Positions 29,394 to 37,731 of a DNA stretch of 64,000 nucleotides are shown in pieces. The stretch covers positions 4,064,001-4,128,000 of the forward strand of contig NZ_CP036299.1 of the NCBI RefSeq assembly GCF_007752345.1. The letters are read 5' to 3'. Numbering within the stretch: the first letter of the stretch is position 1; every line of letters begins with the position of its first letter. Origin of the DNA: Planctopirus ephydatiae. Its GTDB lineage: Bacteria > Planctomycetota > Planctomycetia > Planctomycetales > Planctomycetaceae. Both the position numbers and the translations under genes were made by a program. The notes below the pieces were generated by a model, which saw only the letters and a list, made by a program, of their open reading frames with translations, was not told the DNA's origin and ran no database searches.

Positions 29394-31775
29394 ATGCTTA
29401 GACCAATCCACCTCAGCCTTATTGCCGTGATAGCCGCTGCGGGCTTGCTCTGCTGGCCGATGTCTTCGAGTCTGTTCTTCAACGTGTTCGCTCAGGACAC
29501 GCAACCTCAAGCCGAGCGAGCCGCCGCCACTCAGCTTCCAATGCCCGATCCCACATTCAAGGGCAAGATCGGCGCCACCTACAAGGACTCGACGCCCAGT
29601 TACCCGCTGCCGGTGACGACCGCGAAGGGGAGTCCGAATGTGCTACTCATTCTGCTGGATGATGTTGGCTACGGCATGTGTTCTACATATGGCGGGCCGG
29701 TGCCAACTCCGCACATGGACCAGCTTGCCAACAATGGCCTGAGATACACCCGGTTCCACACCACGGCTCTGTGCAGCCCGACGCGCGGGGCGTTGTTGGC
29801 GGGGCGGAACCATCATTCCATCAGCACCGGTGTCATCATCGAGATGGGGACGGGTTACCCCGGTTACACAGGCATCATTCCGAAGAGTACCGCGCTGGTT
29901 TCTCAGACGTTGCGTGACAACGGTTACGCCACCGGCATGTTTGGAAAGTGGCACAACACACCAGAGCCGGATATCAGCCCCGCCGGCCCGTTCGACCGTT
30001 GGCCCACCGGCCTCGGCTTCGACTACTTCTACGGTTTCAATCAGGGGGAGACGCACCAGTACTACCCCACGATCTACCGCAACACCACCTGGGTGCCGCA
30101 GCCGAAGTCGCCGGAGCAAGGCTACCACTTCACGGCGGACATGACCGACGAGGCGATCGCGTGGACTCGCAACGTCCGCGCTGCCAGCCCGGACAAGCCG
30201 TGGTTCAATTACTTCAGCACTTCGGGCGTCCACGCGCCGCACCATGCCCCGATAGAATGGCGCGCCAAATTCGCAGGCAAGTTCGATCACGGTTGGGACA
30301 GACAACGCGAGCTGACTCATGCCAGGCAACTTGAGATTGGTATCATCCCCAAAGGAACAAAGCTGACGCCGCGTTCCAAAGACGTCCCCGCGTGGGCCGA
30401 CCAAACACCCGAGGCGAGGAAGGTCTACGCCCGGCTGATGGAGAACTATGCCGCCTACATGGCCTACACCGATCACGAAGTTGGTCGGCTGATCGAGAGC
30501 CTGCGGGCATCCGGCGAACTCGACAATACACTTGTCATGTACGTTGTCGGTGATAACGGGGCCAGTGCCGAAGGTGGGCTGGAAGGCACGTTCAGCGAAG
30601 TTGCGAGCCTGCTCGGCGTGCAACTCGGGCTGGAGAGCTCCATCAAGCGGATCGACGAAATCGGTGGACCAAGCAGCGAGCCGCATGTGCCCGTCGGCTG
30701 GGCCTGGGCGATGAACGCTCCGTTCCAGTGGACCAAGCAAGTTGCCAGCCACTTCGGCGGCACGCGCAATCCGTTGATTGTCCATTGGCCCGAGGGCATT
30801 AAGTCGAAGGGCGAAACTCGCAACCAGTTTCATCACGTCATCGACGTGGTGCCAACAATCCTCGAAGCCTGCAAGATCTCCGAGCCCAAGGTCGTCAACG
30901 GCATTGTACAGAAGCCGATCGAGGGCGTGTCGATGGTCTATTCGTTCGACGATGCCCAAGCCAAGGACCGGCGGACGACACAATACTTCGAGTTGGCCAC
31001 CAATCGGGCGATTTACCACGACGGCTGGGTGGCATGCAGTCCATACGGTCTGCCTTGGGAAACGGCAGGTCGAGGTGATGGTTTCCTGACAGCACCTTGG
31101 GAGCTTTACAACATCAACGAGGACTTCAGCGAAGCCAATGACCTGGCGATGAAGATGCCCGAGAAACTCCAGGAACTGAAGACCAAGTTCCTGGAGGAGG
31201 CGCAGAAATATGACGTCTTGCCACTCGACCCACGGTTCTCTGAGCGGTTCGACCCAAGCTTGCGGGTCGGCGGTGAACCGAGAACAGGTTGGACGTATTT
31301 CGGGAACAACGTCTGGTTGCCCGAACCGATCGGCCCGCAGCTCTTTACACGGGCGCACACCACCTCCGCTGAGCTGAACATTCCCAAAGGTGGCGCAGAA
31401 GGTGTCGTGACGTGTGCCGGGGCCTTCTCAGCCGGTTGGTCGCTCTACGTGAAAGGCGGCAAGCCGGTATTTCGCTACACGTTCTTCGAGGTTGCCGACG
31501 TGACCATCAATGGCACGGAATCGCTACCCGAAGGGAAGGTGACGCTGAAGACCGAGTTCACCCCGGACGGCTCGAAAGAAGGCGGCGGCACCCTCAAGCT
31601 GTTTGTGGACGGAAAGCCCGCCGGTGAGGGTAAACTGAAGCGATCCGCGTTCCGTCATGGTCTGGAACCCTTCGAAGTCGGCCGCGACTCAATCACCCCG
31701 GTCTCGCCGGATTACAAGACGCCGTTTGAGTTCACCGGCACGATCGAGAAGATCACGTTCACGCTGACCAAATGA
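29394..31775 (+). CDS. Secreted type I sulfatase (arylsulfatase), first of tandem pair
   Basis: The protein starts MLRPIHLSLIAVIAAAG, a signal peptide ending near residue 35. The sulfatase fold carries LLDDVGYG (metal Asp pair), CSPTRGALLAGRN with Cys127 as the residue converted to formylglycine, GKWHN, and VGDNGASAEG. The C-terminal 130 residues form a separate beta domain (GAFSAGWSLYVKGGKPVF). At 793 residues it is in the range of the large AtsA-like subfamily. It would cleave sulfate esters in the periplasm or outside; the substrate is unknown. The start at 29394 has GGGAGCGG upstream. Many Lys codons are AAG, unlike the surrounding genes, which hints at transfer. Confidence 0.93.
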   Translation: MLRPIHLSLIAVIAAAGLLCWPMSSSLFFNVFAQDTQPQAERAAATQLPMPDPTFKGKIGATYKDSTPSYPLPVTTAKGSPNVLLILLDDVGYGMCSTYGGPVPTPHMDQLANNGLRYTRFHTTALCSPTRGALLAGRNHHSISTGVIIEMGTGYPGYTGIIPKSTALVSQTLRDNGYATGMFGKWHNTPEPDISPAGPFDRWPTGLGFDYFYGFNQGETHQYYPTIYRNTTWVPQPKSPEQGYHFTADMTDEAIAWTRNVRAASPDKPWFNYFSTSGVHAPHHAPIEWRAKFAGKFDHGWDRQRELTHARQLEIGIIPKGTKLTPRSKDVPAWADQTPEARKVYARLMENYAAYMAYTDHEVGRLIESLRASGELDNTLVMYVVGDNGASAEGGLEGTFSEVASLLGVQLGLESSIKRIDEIGGPSSEPHVPVGWAWAMNAPFQWTKQVASHFGGTRNPLIVHWPEGIKSKGETRNQFHHVIDVVPTILEACKISEPKVVNGIVQKPIEGVSMVYSFDDAQAKDRRTTQYFELATNRAIYHDGWVACSPYGLPWETAGRGDGFLTAPWELYNINEDFSEANDLAMKMPEKLQELKTKFLEEAQKYDVLPLDPRFSERFDPSLRVGGEPRTGWTYFGNNVWLPEPIGPQLFTRAHTTSAELNIPKGGAEGVVTCAGAFSAGWSLYVKGGKPVFRYTFFEVADVTINGTESLPEGKVTLKTEFTPDGSKEGGGTLKLFVDGKPAGEGKLKRSAFRHGLEPFEVGRDSITPVSPDYKTPFEFTGTIEKITFTLTK

Positions 31776-31822
31776 ACTGAATCGCTACCAGATAATCATC
31801 CCCACTTTCAAGAAGTAACGAC

Positions 31823-34210
31823 ATGAGACGATCACCAGTATGGACCACCGCAGTGCTTGCCGTTGGCGGATTACTGGGTTGGCTGTTCGCGTCCGGACAC
31901 TTGGCCGAGGCGTTTGCCCAGCAGCAGAAGGCAAATGAAGCATCGCCCTCTGCCAACGTCCTGCCGGTCCCGCTGGCTCCGTTCAAGGGGACCATCGGCT
32001 TGCGGACGAAGGACTCCAACTCCGATTTCCCACAACCGGTTCAAGCCCCGAAGGGCGCGCCGAACATTGTGCTCGTGCTGCTCGACGATGTCGGGTTCGG
32101 TGCCACCAGTACCTATGGAGGGCCGTGCAATACACCGACGTTTACCAAATTGGCTGCAAATGGGTTGAAGTACAGCCAGTTTCACACGACAGCTCTGTGC
32201 AGCCCCACGCGGGCGGCACTCATCACCGGTCGCAACCACCACTCGACGCACACCGCCTGTATTATGGAATTAGGAACCGGGTTCCCCGGGTACGACACGG
32301 TGATGGGAAAGGACACAGCAACGGTTGCGGAGGTGCTGAAACAGAGTGGCTACGGCACCGCATGGTTTGGCAAGAACCACAACATCCCCGACTGGGAGAC
32401 TAGCCAAGCTGGGCCGTTCGACCGGTGGCCGACGAGCCTAGGCTTTGACCATTTTTATGGCTTCATCGGCGGGGACACGAGCCAGTGGCGGCCGAACACG
32501 ACCGAGGGAACCAGACCCATCGAACCGTACGTCGGCAACCCGGATTACAACCTCGACTACGACCTCGCCGATCAAGCGATGAAGTGGATCAAGATGCAGA
32601 AGGCAGTCGCGCCGGACAAACCGTTCTTCTGTTATTACGCCCCTGGCGCGACACACGCCCCGCACCACCCAAAGCCGGAATGGGTCGCGAAGTACAAGGG
32701 GAAGTTCGACCAGGGCTGGGACAAAGTCCGCGAGGAGACGTTCGAGCGGCAGAAAAAACTGGGTGTGATCCCCGCCGACACGAAGCTCAACCCCCGGGCT
32801 CCGGGAATCCAGGCGTGGGACGCCTGTACGCCGGAAGAGAAGAAAGTCTACGCACGATTCATGGAGGTCTACGCTGGTTATCTCGAACAGACCGACCACA
32901 ACGTCGGTCGCGTTCTCAAGTCGATTGAAGACATGGGTCAACTCGACAACACCCTCGTCATCTACATCGCCGGGGACAACGGGGCCAGTGCCGAGGGGAG
33001 TTTGCAAGGGCTGCTCAACGAGATGACTTTCTTCAACGGCGTGAAAGAGGATCTCAAAGACGTTCTCGAGCGGGTCGATGAGATCGGGACGTGGAAGACC
33101 TATAACCACTACCCGGTCGGCTGGGCGCATGCCATGTGTGCGCCGTTCCAGTGGACCAAGCAAGTCGCCAGCCACTTCGGCGGCACTCGCAACGGCATGG
33201 TTATCTCGTGGCCGAAGGGGATTGCGGCCAAGGGTGAACTGCGCTCGCAGTTTCACCATGTCATCGACATCGCTCCCACGCTGCTGGATGTTGTCGGATT
33301 ACCGCAGCCGGCTTCGGTCAACGGAGTGACCCAGAAGCCGATCGAAGGGGTGAGCATGAAGTACTCGTTCGCCAACGCAAAGGCACCGAGTATGCGCACG
33401 ACGCAATACTTCGAGATGTTCGCCAACCGGGCCATTTACCACGATGGCTGGATCGCCTGCACCACTCCCGTGGGTGCGCCGTGGGATCCGAACACGCCCA
33501 CGGCCGACGTGATTACCGGCTACAGGTGGGAGTTGTACAACGTCGCGAAGGACTTCTCACAGGCCGACGACCTCGCGGCCAAGATGCCCGACAAGTTGAA
33601 GGACATGCAGTTGCTCTTCTACACCGAGGCAGCGCGCTACGACGTACTCCCGCTGGATAACAGCCGCGTGGAACGGATCGACCCGGCCATCCGGCCAAGC
33701 CTGACCCGCGGGCGAAAGTCATTCACTTACACCGAGGGCATGACCCGCATCCCCGAGGGGGCCAGCCCCGACATCAAGAACAAGTCATGGTCGATCACCG
33801 CCGAGGTCGAGACGAAGGCCGACACCACGGGGATGATCATCACCAACGGCGGTCTCTTCGGCGGATGGGCGTTGTACCTGGAAAAGGGTAAGCCGGCATT
33901 CCACTTCAACTTCGTCGACGTGGTCCACTACCAGGTTGCTGGGCAGGACGCGATTGCCACGGGCAAGCACACGATCAAGATGGACTTCGCCTACGACGGC
34001 GGCGGAATCGGCAAGGGAGGGAATGTGACGCTCAGCGTGGACGGCAAAGAAGTCGCGAAGGGTCGCGTCGAAAAGTCGATCCCGTTCCGCATCACCCTCG
34101 ATGAGAGTCTCGACGTGGGCGAAGACACCGGAACTCCGGTAAACCTCACATACGACGTACCGTTCAAATTCACCGGCAAGATCGAGAAAGTGACGATCGA
34201 GTTAAGGTGA
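31823..34210 (+). CDS. Secreted type I sulfatase, second of tandem pair
   Basis: This 795-residue protein is a paralogue of the preceding gene along its whole length, 47 bases downstream. It has a signal peptide (AVLAVGGLLGWLFASGHLAEAFA), LLDDVGFG, CSPTRAALITGRN with Cys126, GKNHN where the first gene has GKWHN, and AGDNGASAEG, then the same C-terminal beta domain. The long stretch AMCAPFQWTKQVASHFGGTRN is nearly identical in both copies, which shows a tandem duplication followed by divergence. Maturation needs a formylglycine-generating enzyme encoded elsewhere. Confidence 0.93.
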   Translation: MRRSPVWTTAVLAVGGLLGWLFASGHLAEAFAQQQKANEASPSANVLPVPLAPFKGTIGLRTKDSNSDFPQPVQAPKGAPNIVLVLLDDVGFGATSTYGGPCNTPTFTKLAANGLKYSQFHTTALCSPTRAALITGRNHHSTHTACIMELGTGFPGYDTVMGKDTATVAEVLKQSGYGTAWFGKNHNIPDWETSQAGPFDRWPTSLGFDHFYGFIGGDTSQWRPNTTEGTRPIEPYVGNPDYNLDYDLADQAMKWIKMQKAVAPDKPFFCYYAPGATHAPHHPKPEWVAKYKGKFDQGWDKVREETFERQKKLGVIPADTKLNPRAPGIQAWDACTPEEKKVYARFMEVYAGYLEQTDHNVGRVLKSIEDMGQLDNTLVIYIAGDNGASAEGSLQGLLNEMTFFNGVKEDLKDVLERVDEIGTWKTYNHYPVGWAHAMCAPFQWTKQVASHFGGTRNGMVISWPKGIAAKGELRSQFHHVIDIAPTLLDVVGLPQPASVNGVTQKPIEGVSMKYSFANAKAPSMRTTQYFEMFANRAIYHDGWIACTTPVGAPWDPNTPTADVITGYRWELYNVAKDFSQADDLAAKMPDKLKDMQLLFYTEAARYDVLPLDNSRVERIDPAIRPSLTRGRKSFTYTEGMTRIPEGASPDIKNKSWSITAEVETKADTTGMIITNGGLFGGWALYLEKGKPAFHFNFVDVVHYQVAGQDAIATGKHTIKMDFAYDGGGIGKGGNVTLSVDGKEVAKGRVEKSIPFRITLDESLDVGEDTGTPVNLTYDVPFKFTGKIEKVTIELR

Positions 34211-34258
34211 CTGACTCACTTGTTGTCAATGAAGGTAAGAGGCTGACAAAAACTAAAC

Positions 34259-34414
34259 ATGAAAAGCACCCAGCGGACGTCGCGGGATTTGCGTCAGGAA
34301 GTAGAAGTACCACCTTCACCTTCTCTGGAGCCGATCAGGGATGCTCATCTGCCGGATGCGATTAGACAGTCTGTCCTGAACATGCTGCCCGAGCAATCCC
34401 CGCCTGGACCCTAA
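34259..34414 (+). CDS. Possible 51-residue protein or gene remnant
   Basis: An ATG frame of 51 codons rich in Ser, Pro and Glu (RDLRQEVEVPPSPSLEPIRD) ends in LNMLPEQSPPGP. It has no recognisable domain and no clear ribosome-binding site. It shares its reading frame with the DUF2459 gene that follows. It could be a short disordered protein, a remnant, or chance. Confidence 0.25.
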   Translation: MKSTQRTSRDLRQEVEVPPSPSLEPIRDAHLPDAIRQSVLNMLPEQSPPGP

Positions 34415-34448
34415 GGAGACAGGCCGCCCATTCCCCATGACCATCCCA

Positions 34449-34456
34449 CCCCCCCC
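34449..34456. repeat. Homopolymeric run of eight C near the DUF2459 start
   Basis: Eight consecutive C follow CCATCCCA. Adding one C would join the ATG at 34437 in frame to the DUF2459 gene. This is either a slippage (phase-variable) tract or a sequencing error. Confidence 0.6.
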
Positions 34457-34510
34457 TCAAAACTTCTCCTATGGGCCTGGCGGATCGGCAAAGGGTCGCT
34501 GCTGGGGCTA

Positions 34511-35125
34511 TTGCTCTATCTGGTGATCATTGTCGTCGGCCTCTTCCCCGTGAACAACGACTTCACAGCCTCACCAGAGGGCGTCGAAATTTTTGTCGTT
34601 TCCACGGAAGTGCATGCCGATCTGATCGTTCCCGTTTCGCACGAGATAGTCGACTGGTCAGAGAAATTCGATCCTGCCTGGTTCCCAGGGGATATCAGTC
34701 GCTATTCCCATGTGGCCATCGGCTGGGGTGATCGAGGCTTTTTCCTGAATACCCGAACCTGGGCAGATCTCAAACTTTCAACGGTGATCAACGCCCTCTT
34801 CTGGCCTTCCCGCACCTGCCTCCATGTCGATTTTACTCAGCCCGAGTACTATACCAATGCGGTCTCCGTCAAACTTTCCCGGGAGCAGTACCGTGAACTG
34901 ACCCAATTTATAAAGTCCACGTTCCAGCGAGACCAACAGGGCCAAGTCATTCCCATTTCAGGCTACTCATATAGCCAGACAGATACTTTCTTCGAAGCGC
35001 ACGGAAACTACCATCTCTTCAACACCTGCAACTCCTGGGTGGGCCTGGCTCTTCGAAAAGCCGGTGTCCGCACGCCATGGCAATCGACACTGCCACATAC
35101 ACCCACACTTTATTTACCGGATTAG
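34511..35125 (+). CDS. DUF2459 (TIGR02117-like) protein, N-terminus disturbed
   Basis: The conserved part starts with a membrane/signal segment (LLLYLVIIVVGLFPVN), then VEIFVVSTEVHADLIVPV, SHVAIGWGDRGFF and FNTCNSWVGLALRKAGV, matching the DUF2459 family of secreted or periplasmic proteins of unknown function. No ATG precedes the segment in frame: back to a TAA at 34412 only TTG, CTG and ATT codons are available, and the listed start is the TTG at 34511. The natural start is probably the ATG at 34437, one base out of frame because of the C8 run. That start would give MTIPPPPSKLLLWAWRIG joined to the rest. Confidence 0.75.
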   Translation: MLYLVIIVVGLFPVNNDFTASPEGVEIFVVSTEVHADLIVPVSHEIVDWSEKFDPAWFPGDISRYSHVAIGWGDRGFFLNTRTWADLKLSTVINALFWPSRTCLHVDFTQPEYYTNAVSVKLSREQYRELTQFIKSTFQRDQQGQVIPISGYSYSQTDTFFEAHGNYHLFNTCNSWVGLALRKAGVRTPWQSTLPHTPTLYLPD

Positions 35126-35186
35126 GTAGTTATCTATTACCGTTAATCGATTGGCACCCAATAAACGCCGGGGTGTCTCGACTCGA

Positions 35187-36440
35187 TCAGGGTGCTGTGC
35201 CGACACCACTCGCTACCCGCCCGTGCCGGGATTCTTCATCGGGGTGCTTGCTGGCGACGACGAGGTATAAGCAACCCACCAAAAAGGCACTGGCCGCGCT
35301 GGTCGCGAACATCCAGAAGAAGCCGGCTTCGTCGATGATCCAGCCCAGGAACGGGGCGAAGACGAGACCGCCGAGGTCGGTCATCCCCAGGATGATGGCT
35401 GTCCCGGTTCCTCGGGCCGATACGGGAAAAGCCCCTGCTCCCAGCGAAACCACCGCCGGAAACAAAATCGCATGCCCGAAACCACAGATGATCGCTGGAA
35501 TTAATAGTTGCCAGTCCTCAGTCACGAACGGGATCATCAGATGGCCCGCTGTCTGGCCCATCAGCCCGCGAAAGAGCATCCACCGCCGACCTATTGTCCA
35601 ACCCCAGTTCCGCACACTGATCCGGAAGCAGAACGCACTGATGGCATACGCCGAAAAGAAGATCGCAATCCCGTTGAGCCCGCGTTCTGTCGCAAAGCGA
35701 GTCAGAAAGACCGTCGTGACCGTCTGCCCGAGTCCCATCATCATGGCAGCCAGCACGACGGCTCCCGGCCAGTAGCGATAAAGCAGTCGCACCGCCGACT
35801 GCGGCTCCGTCATCGGCTCATGATGCCCCGTCTGCGGGAATTGCCGGATGAGCAGTAAATAAACCAGACCGATTGCCGCAGCCCCGCCAAAGAGGGCATA
35901 GAACTGTTCATGCAGATCAGGGATCCAGCGCACCACCTGGTCGGCAATGTTGGAGCCGATGATCATCCCTACGAACCCGCTGCTCCCCAGATTGCCAATC
36001 ACCTCCGTACGCCGATGAAGTGGGACATGGTTCTGAATGTGGGTCATGGAGCAGGCGAACATCCCCGTTAGCCCGGTATAGAACGCGGCTCTGGCGACAT
36101 ACAGTGGCCAGCCCAGCCCCGTCGCCAAGAGAAAGACCAGGCTCCCTCCTGTGAACAGAGCCGAACAGAGCGTCCAGACAAGCCGGGTGCCGTAGTAATC
36201 AATACTGCTGGAAAGGACGAGCCGCGCGAGTACAGCGACAATCAAGCCCACACTGACGATATTGCCCGTGGTCTGCTCGTTCCCGCCAAGATAGTGAACC
36301 AGTTCGGCAAATCGAAAAGTCAGTGCATTGGCCATGACAGCCAGAATGTTTGCGAGATACGCCAGCCAGAAGACGCGGTCGTAGATATTGTGCTGGGTTC
36401 CAGAGAGGCTCGGGGTTGCTGGAGTCTTCGCAGGATTCAT
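35187..36440 (-). CDS. Major facilitator superfamily permease
   Basis: Twelve hydrophobic segments can be counted in 417 residues. The loop after segment 2 (SSIDYYGTRLVW) stands where the MFS signature D-x-x-G-R lies, and the central loop (RQFPQTGHHEPMTEP) separates two six-helix halves. I cannot name the substrate. It follows the YhaM-like gene by 129 bases on the same strand, with repeat copy D in the gap. Confidence 0.88.
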   Translation of the reverse strand: MNPAKTPATPSLSGTQHNIYDRVFWLAYLANILAVMANALTFRFAELVHYLGGNEQTTGNIVSVGLIVAVLARLVLSSSIDYYGTRLVWTLCSALFTGGSLVFLLATGLGWPLYVARAAFYTGLTGMFACSMTHIQNHVPLHRRTEVIGNLGSSGFVGMIIGSNIADQVVRWIPDLHEQFYALFGGAAAIGLVYLLLIRQFPQTGHHEPMTEPQSAVRLLYRYWPGAVVLAAMMMGLGQTVTTVFLTRFATERGLNGIAIFFSAYAISAFCFRISVRNWGWTIGRRWMLFRGLMGQTAGHLMIPFVTEDWQLLIPAIICGFGHAILFPAVVSLGAGAFPVSARGTGTAIILGMTDLGGLVFAPFLGWIIDEAGFFWMFATSAASAFLVGCLYLVVASKHPDEESRHGRVASGVGTAP

Positions 36441-36502
36441 CTAATCTCGACCCACACCGGCCGTCTCATTCTTGTTTCAAACACGAGCCTCACTCTTAGT
36501 AC

Positions 36503-36528
36503 CATGCTTGCAGCTTTGGGCAAGCATG
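36503..36528 (+). repeat. Dispersed palindromic repeat, copy D
   Basis: CATGCTTG (36503-36510) and CAAGCATG (36521-36528) surround CAGCTTTGGG. The loop is almost that of copy B. Only the core and a few flanking bases are shared. Confidence 0.75.
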
Positions 36529-36569
36529 TTTTGGCGTCTTTCAACAAGCCACTTTAAGTTGTACTCGTA

Positions 36570-37556
36570 TTACTCCAGCCGCTTTGAAGTATCCGTGGGT
36601 GTTTTATAAAGTTTGCGATCCAGCCTTGGTAAAAACAGCGTCCAGTGCGATTCGCCATGCGGGTCTTCAGAAATCGCCCTCATGAACTCATGCAACTTGG
36701 CATCGAGGTTATCCAGTAAATGGAGTGCCATCGCTTCAGGTGTCATCGGCAGGCGCGGACTGCCAAACTCATAGCTTCCATGATGACTCAGAATCAAATG
36801 CTTGAGACGCCACGACAGTTCTTCGGGAAACCTTTCGCCCGATAGCTGTTCCGTTTCGCGAATCCGCTCAGAAAGCATCTCGACACCAATCTGCAGATGC
36901 CCGATCAACTGTCCTTCATCCGTATAGGCAAAGGACGTTTCATAACTCAGTTCGCGAAGCTTGCCGATATCGTGCCAGAAGACCCCGGAGACGAGCAGAT
37001 CTGCATCCAGGGTAGGGTAAACCTCGACCACCTTACGGGCCAGATCCATCAGCGTGACGACATGTTCCAACAATCCCCCATGGTAGGCATGATGGGCCTT
37101 GATGCCAGCCGGTGCCTTGGCATACTTTTCCATCAGTTCTTCATCGAGCAGGCAACACTCACACAACGTTCTCAGTGGGACCGACTCAATTTTCAGCAGA
37201 TGTTCCCGCAAGCGAGACATGAGCTGCTCGATATTTGCCGTCGTTTCCGGCAGAAAATCGAGCGGATCAATCGTCGCGGCATCGATTGGCTGTGCTCCCG
37301 TCAGGATCAATTGCAAGACGCCCTGAAAAAGCTGCACTTTTCCCCGCACACGCACATACTGACCAGCCTGAATGTGCGCGACCGATTCTTCTGAGACATT
37401 CCACATGCGGCCATTGATCACCCCCGACTTGTCGCGGAGATCGACATTCAGATACAGCGCCGCATTGCGATTGGCACGCAACTGACGATCTGCCACCAGA
37501 AACGTCTCATCGACGTTATCGCCATCTTTCAGTTCAAGTATGAGCCGCCTGGCCAT
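36570..37556 (-). CDS. YhaM-type 3'-5' exoribonuclease (OB fold plus HD domain)
   Basis: The N-terminal 90 residues form an OB-like fold (LYLNVDLRDKSGVINGRMW, YVRVRGKVQLFQG). From about residue 150 an HD domain follows: HHAYHGGLLEHVVTLM, VFWHDIGKLREL (the HD pair) and LILSHHG. This arrangement is that of Bacillus YhaM/CbfA, a nuclease active on RNA and single-stranded DNA. At 328 residues it is normal in size. It is placed between metH and the MFS gene on the same strand. Confidence 0.85.
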   Translation of the reverse strand: MARRLILELKDGDNVDETFLVADRQLRANRNAALYLNVDLRDKSGVINGRMWNVSEESVAHIQAGQYVRVRGKVQLFQGVLQLILTGAQPIDAATIDPLDFLPETTANIEQLMSRLREHLLKIESVPLRTLCECCLLDEELMEKYAKAPAGIKAHHAYHGGLLEHVVTLMDLARKVVEVYPTLDADLLVSGVFWHDIGKLRELSYETSFAYTDEGQLIGHLQIGVEMLSERIRETEQLSGERFPEELSWRLKHLILSHHGSYEFGSPRLPMTPEAMALHLLDNLDAKLHEFMRAISEDPHGESHWTLFLPRLDRKLYKTPTDTSKRLE

Positions 37557-37731
37557 GGAACTCCTATCGCAGCAAAATTCGGGGGCCGTTCAGTCCCTCA
37601 CGGCCCGACTGAACATCGCAGTCATTGTTAGGTAAGCATCTCAATTGCCTTGTTGAAGATGGCGGGTTGGCCCGCACATCACAAGTCTAACTCCACGATT
37701 TCTCGACTTCCGAAACCTTTTCCACGATCCA

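Noticed and set aside
29643-31358. 571-codon open frame on the minus strand
   Set aside because: Antisense to the first sulfatase gene. It is Arg-, Val- and Asp-rich without domain resemblance.
32438-33259. 273-codon open frame on the minus strand
   Set aside because: Antisense to the second sulfatase.
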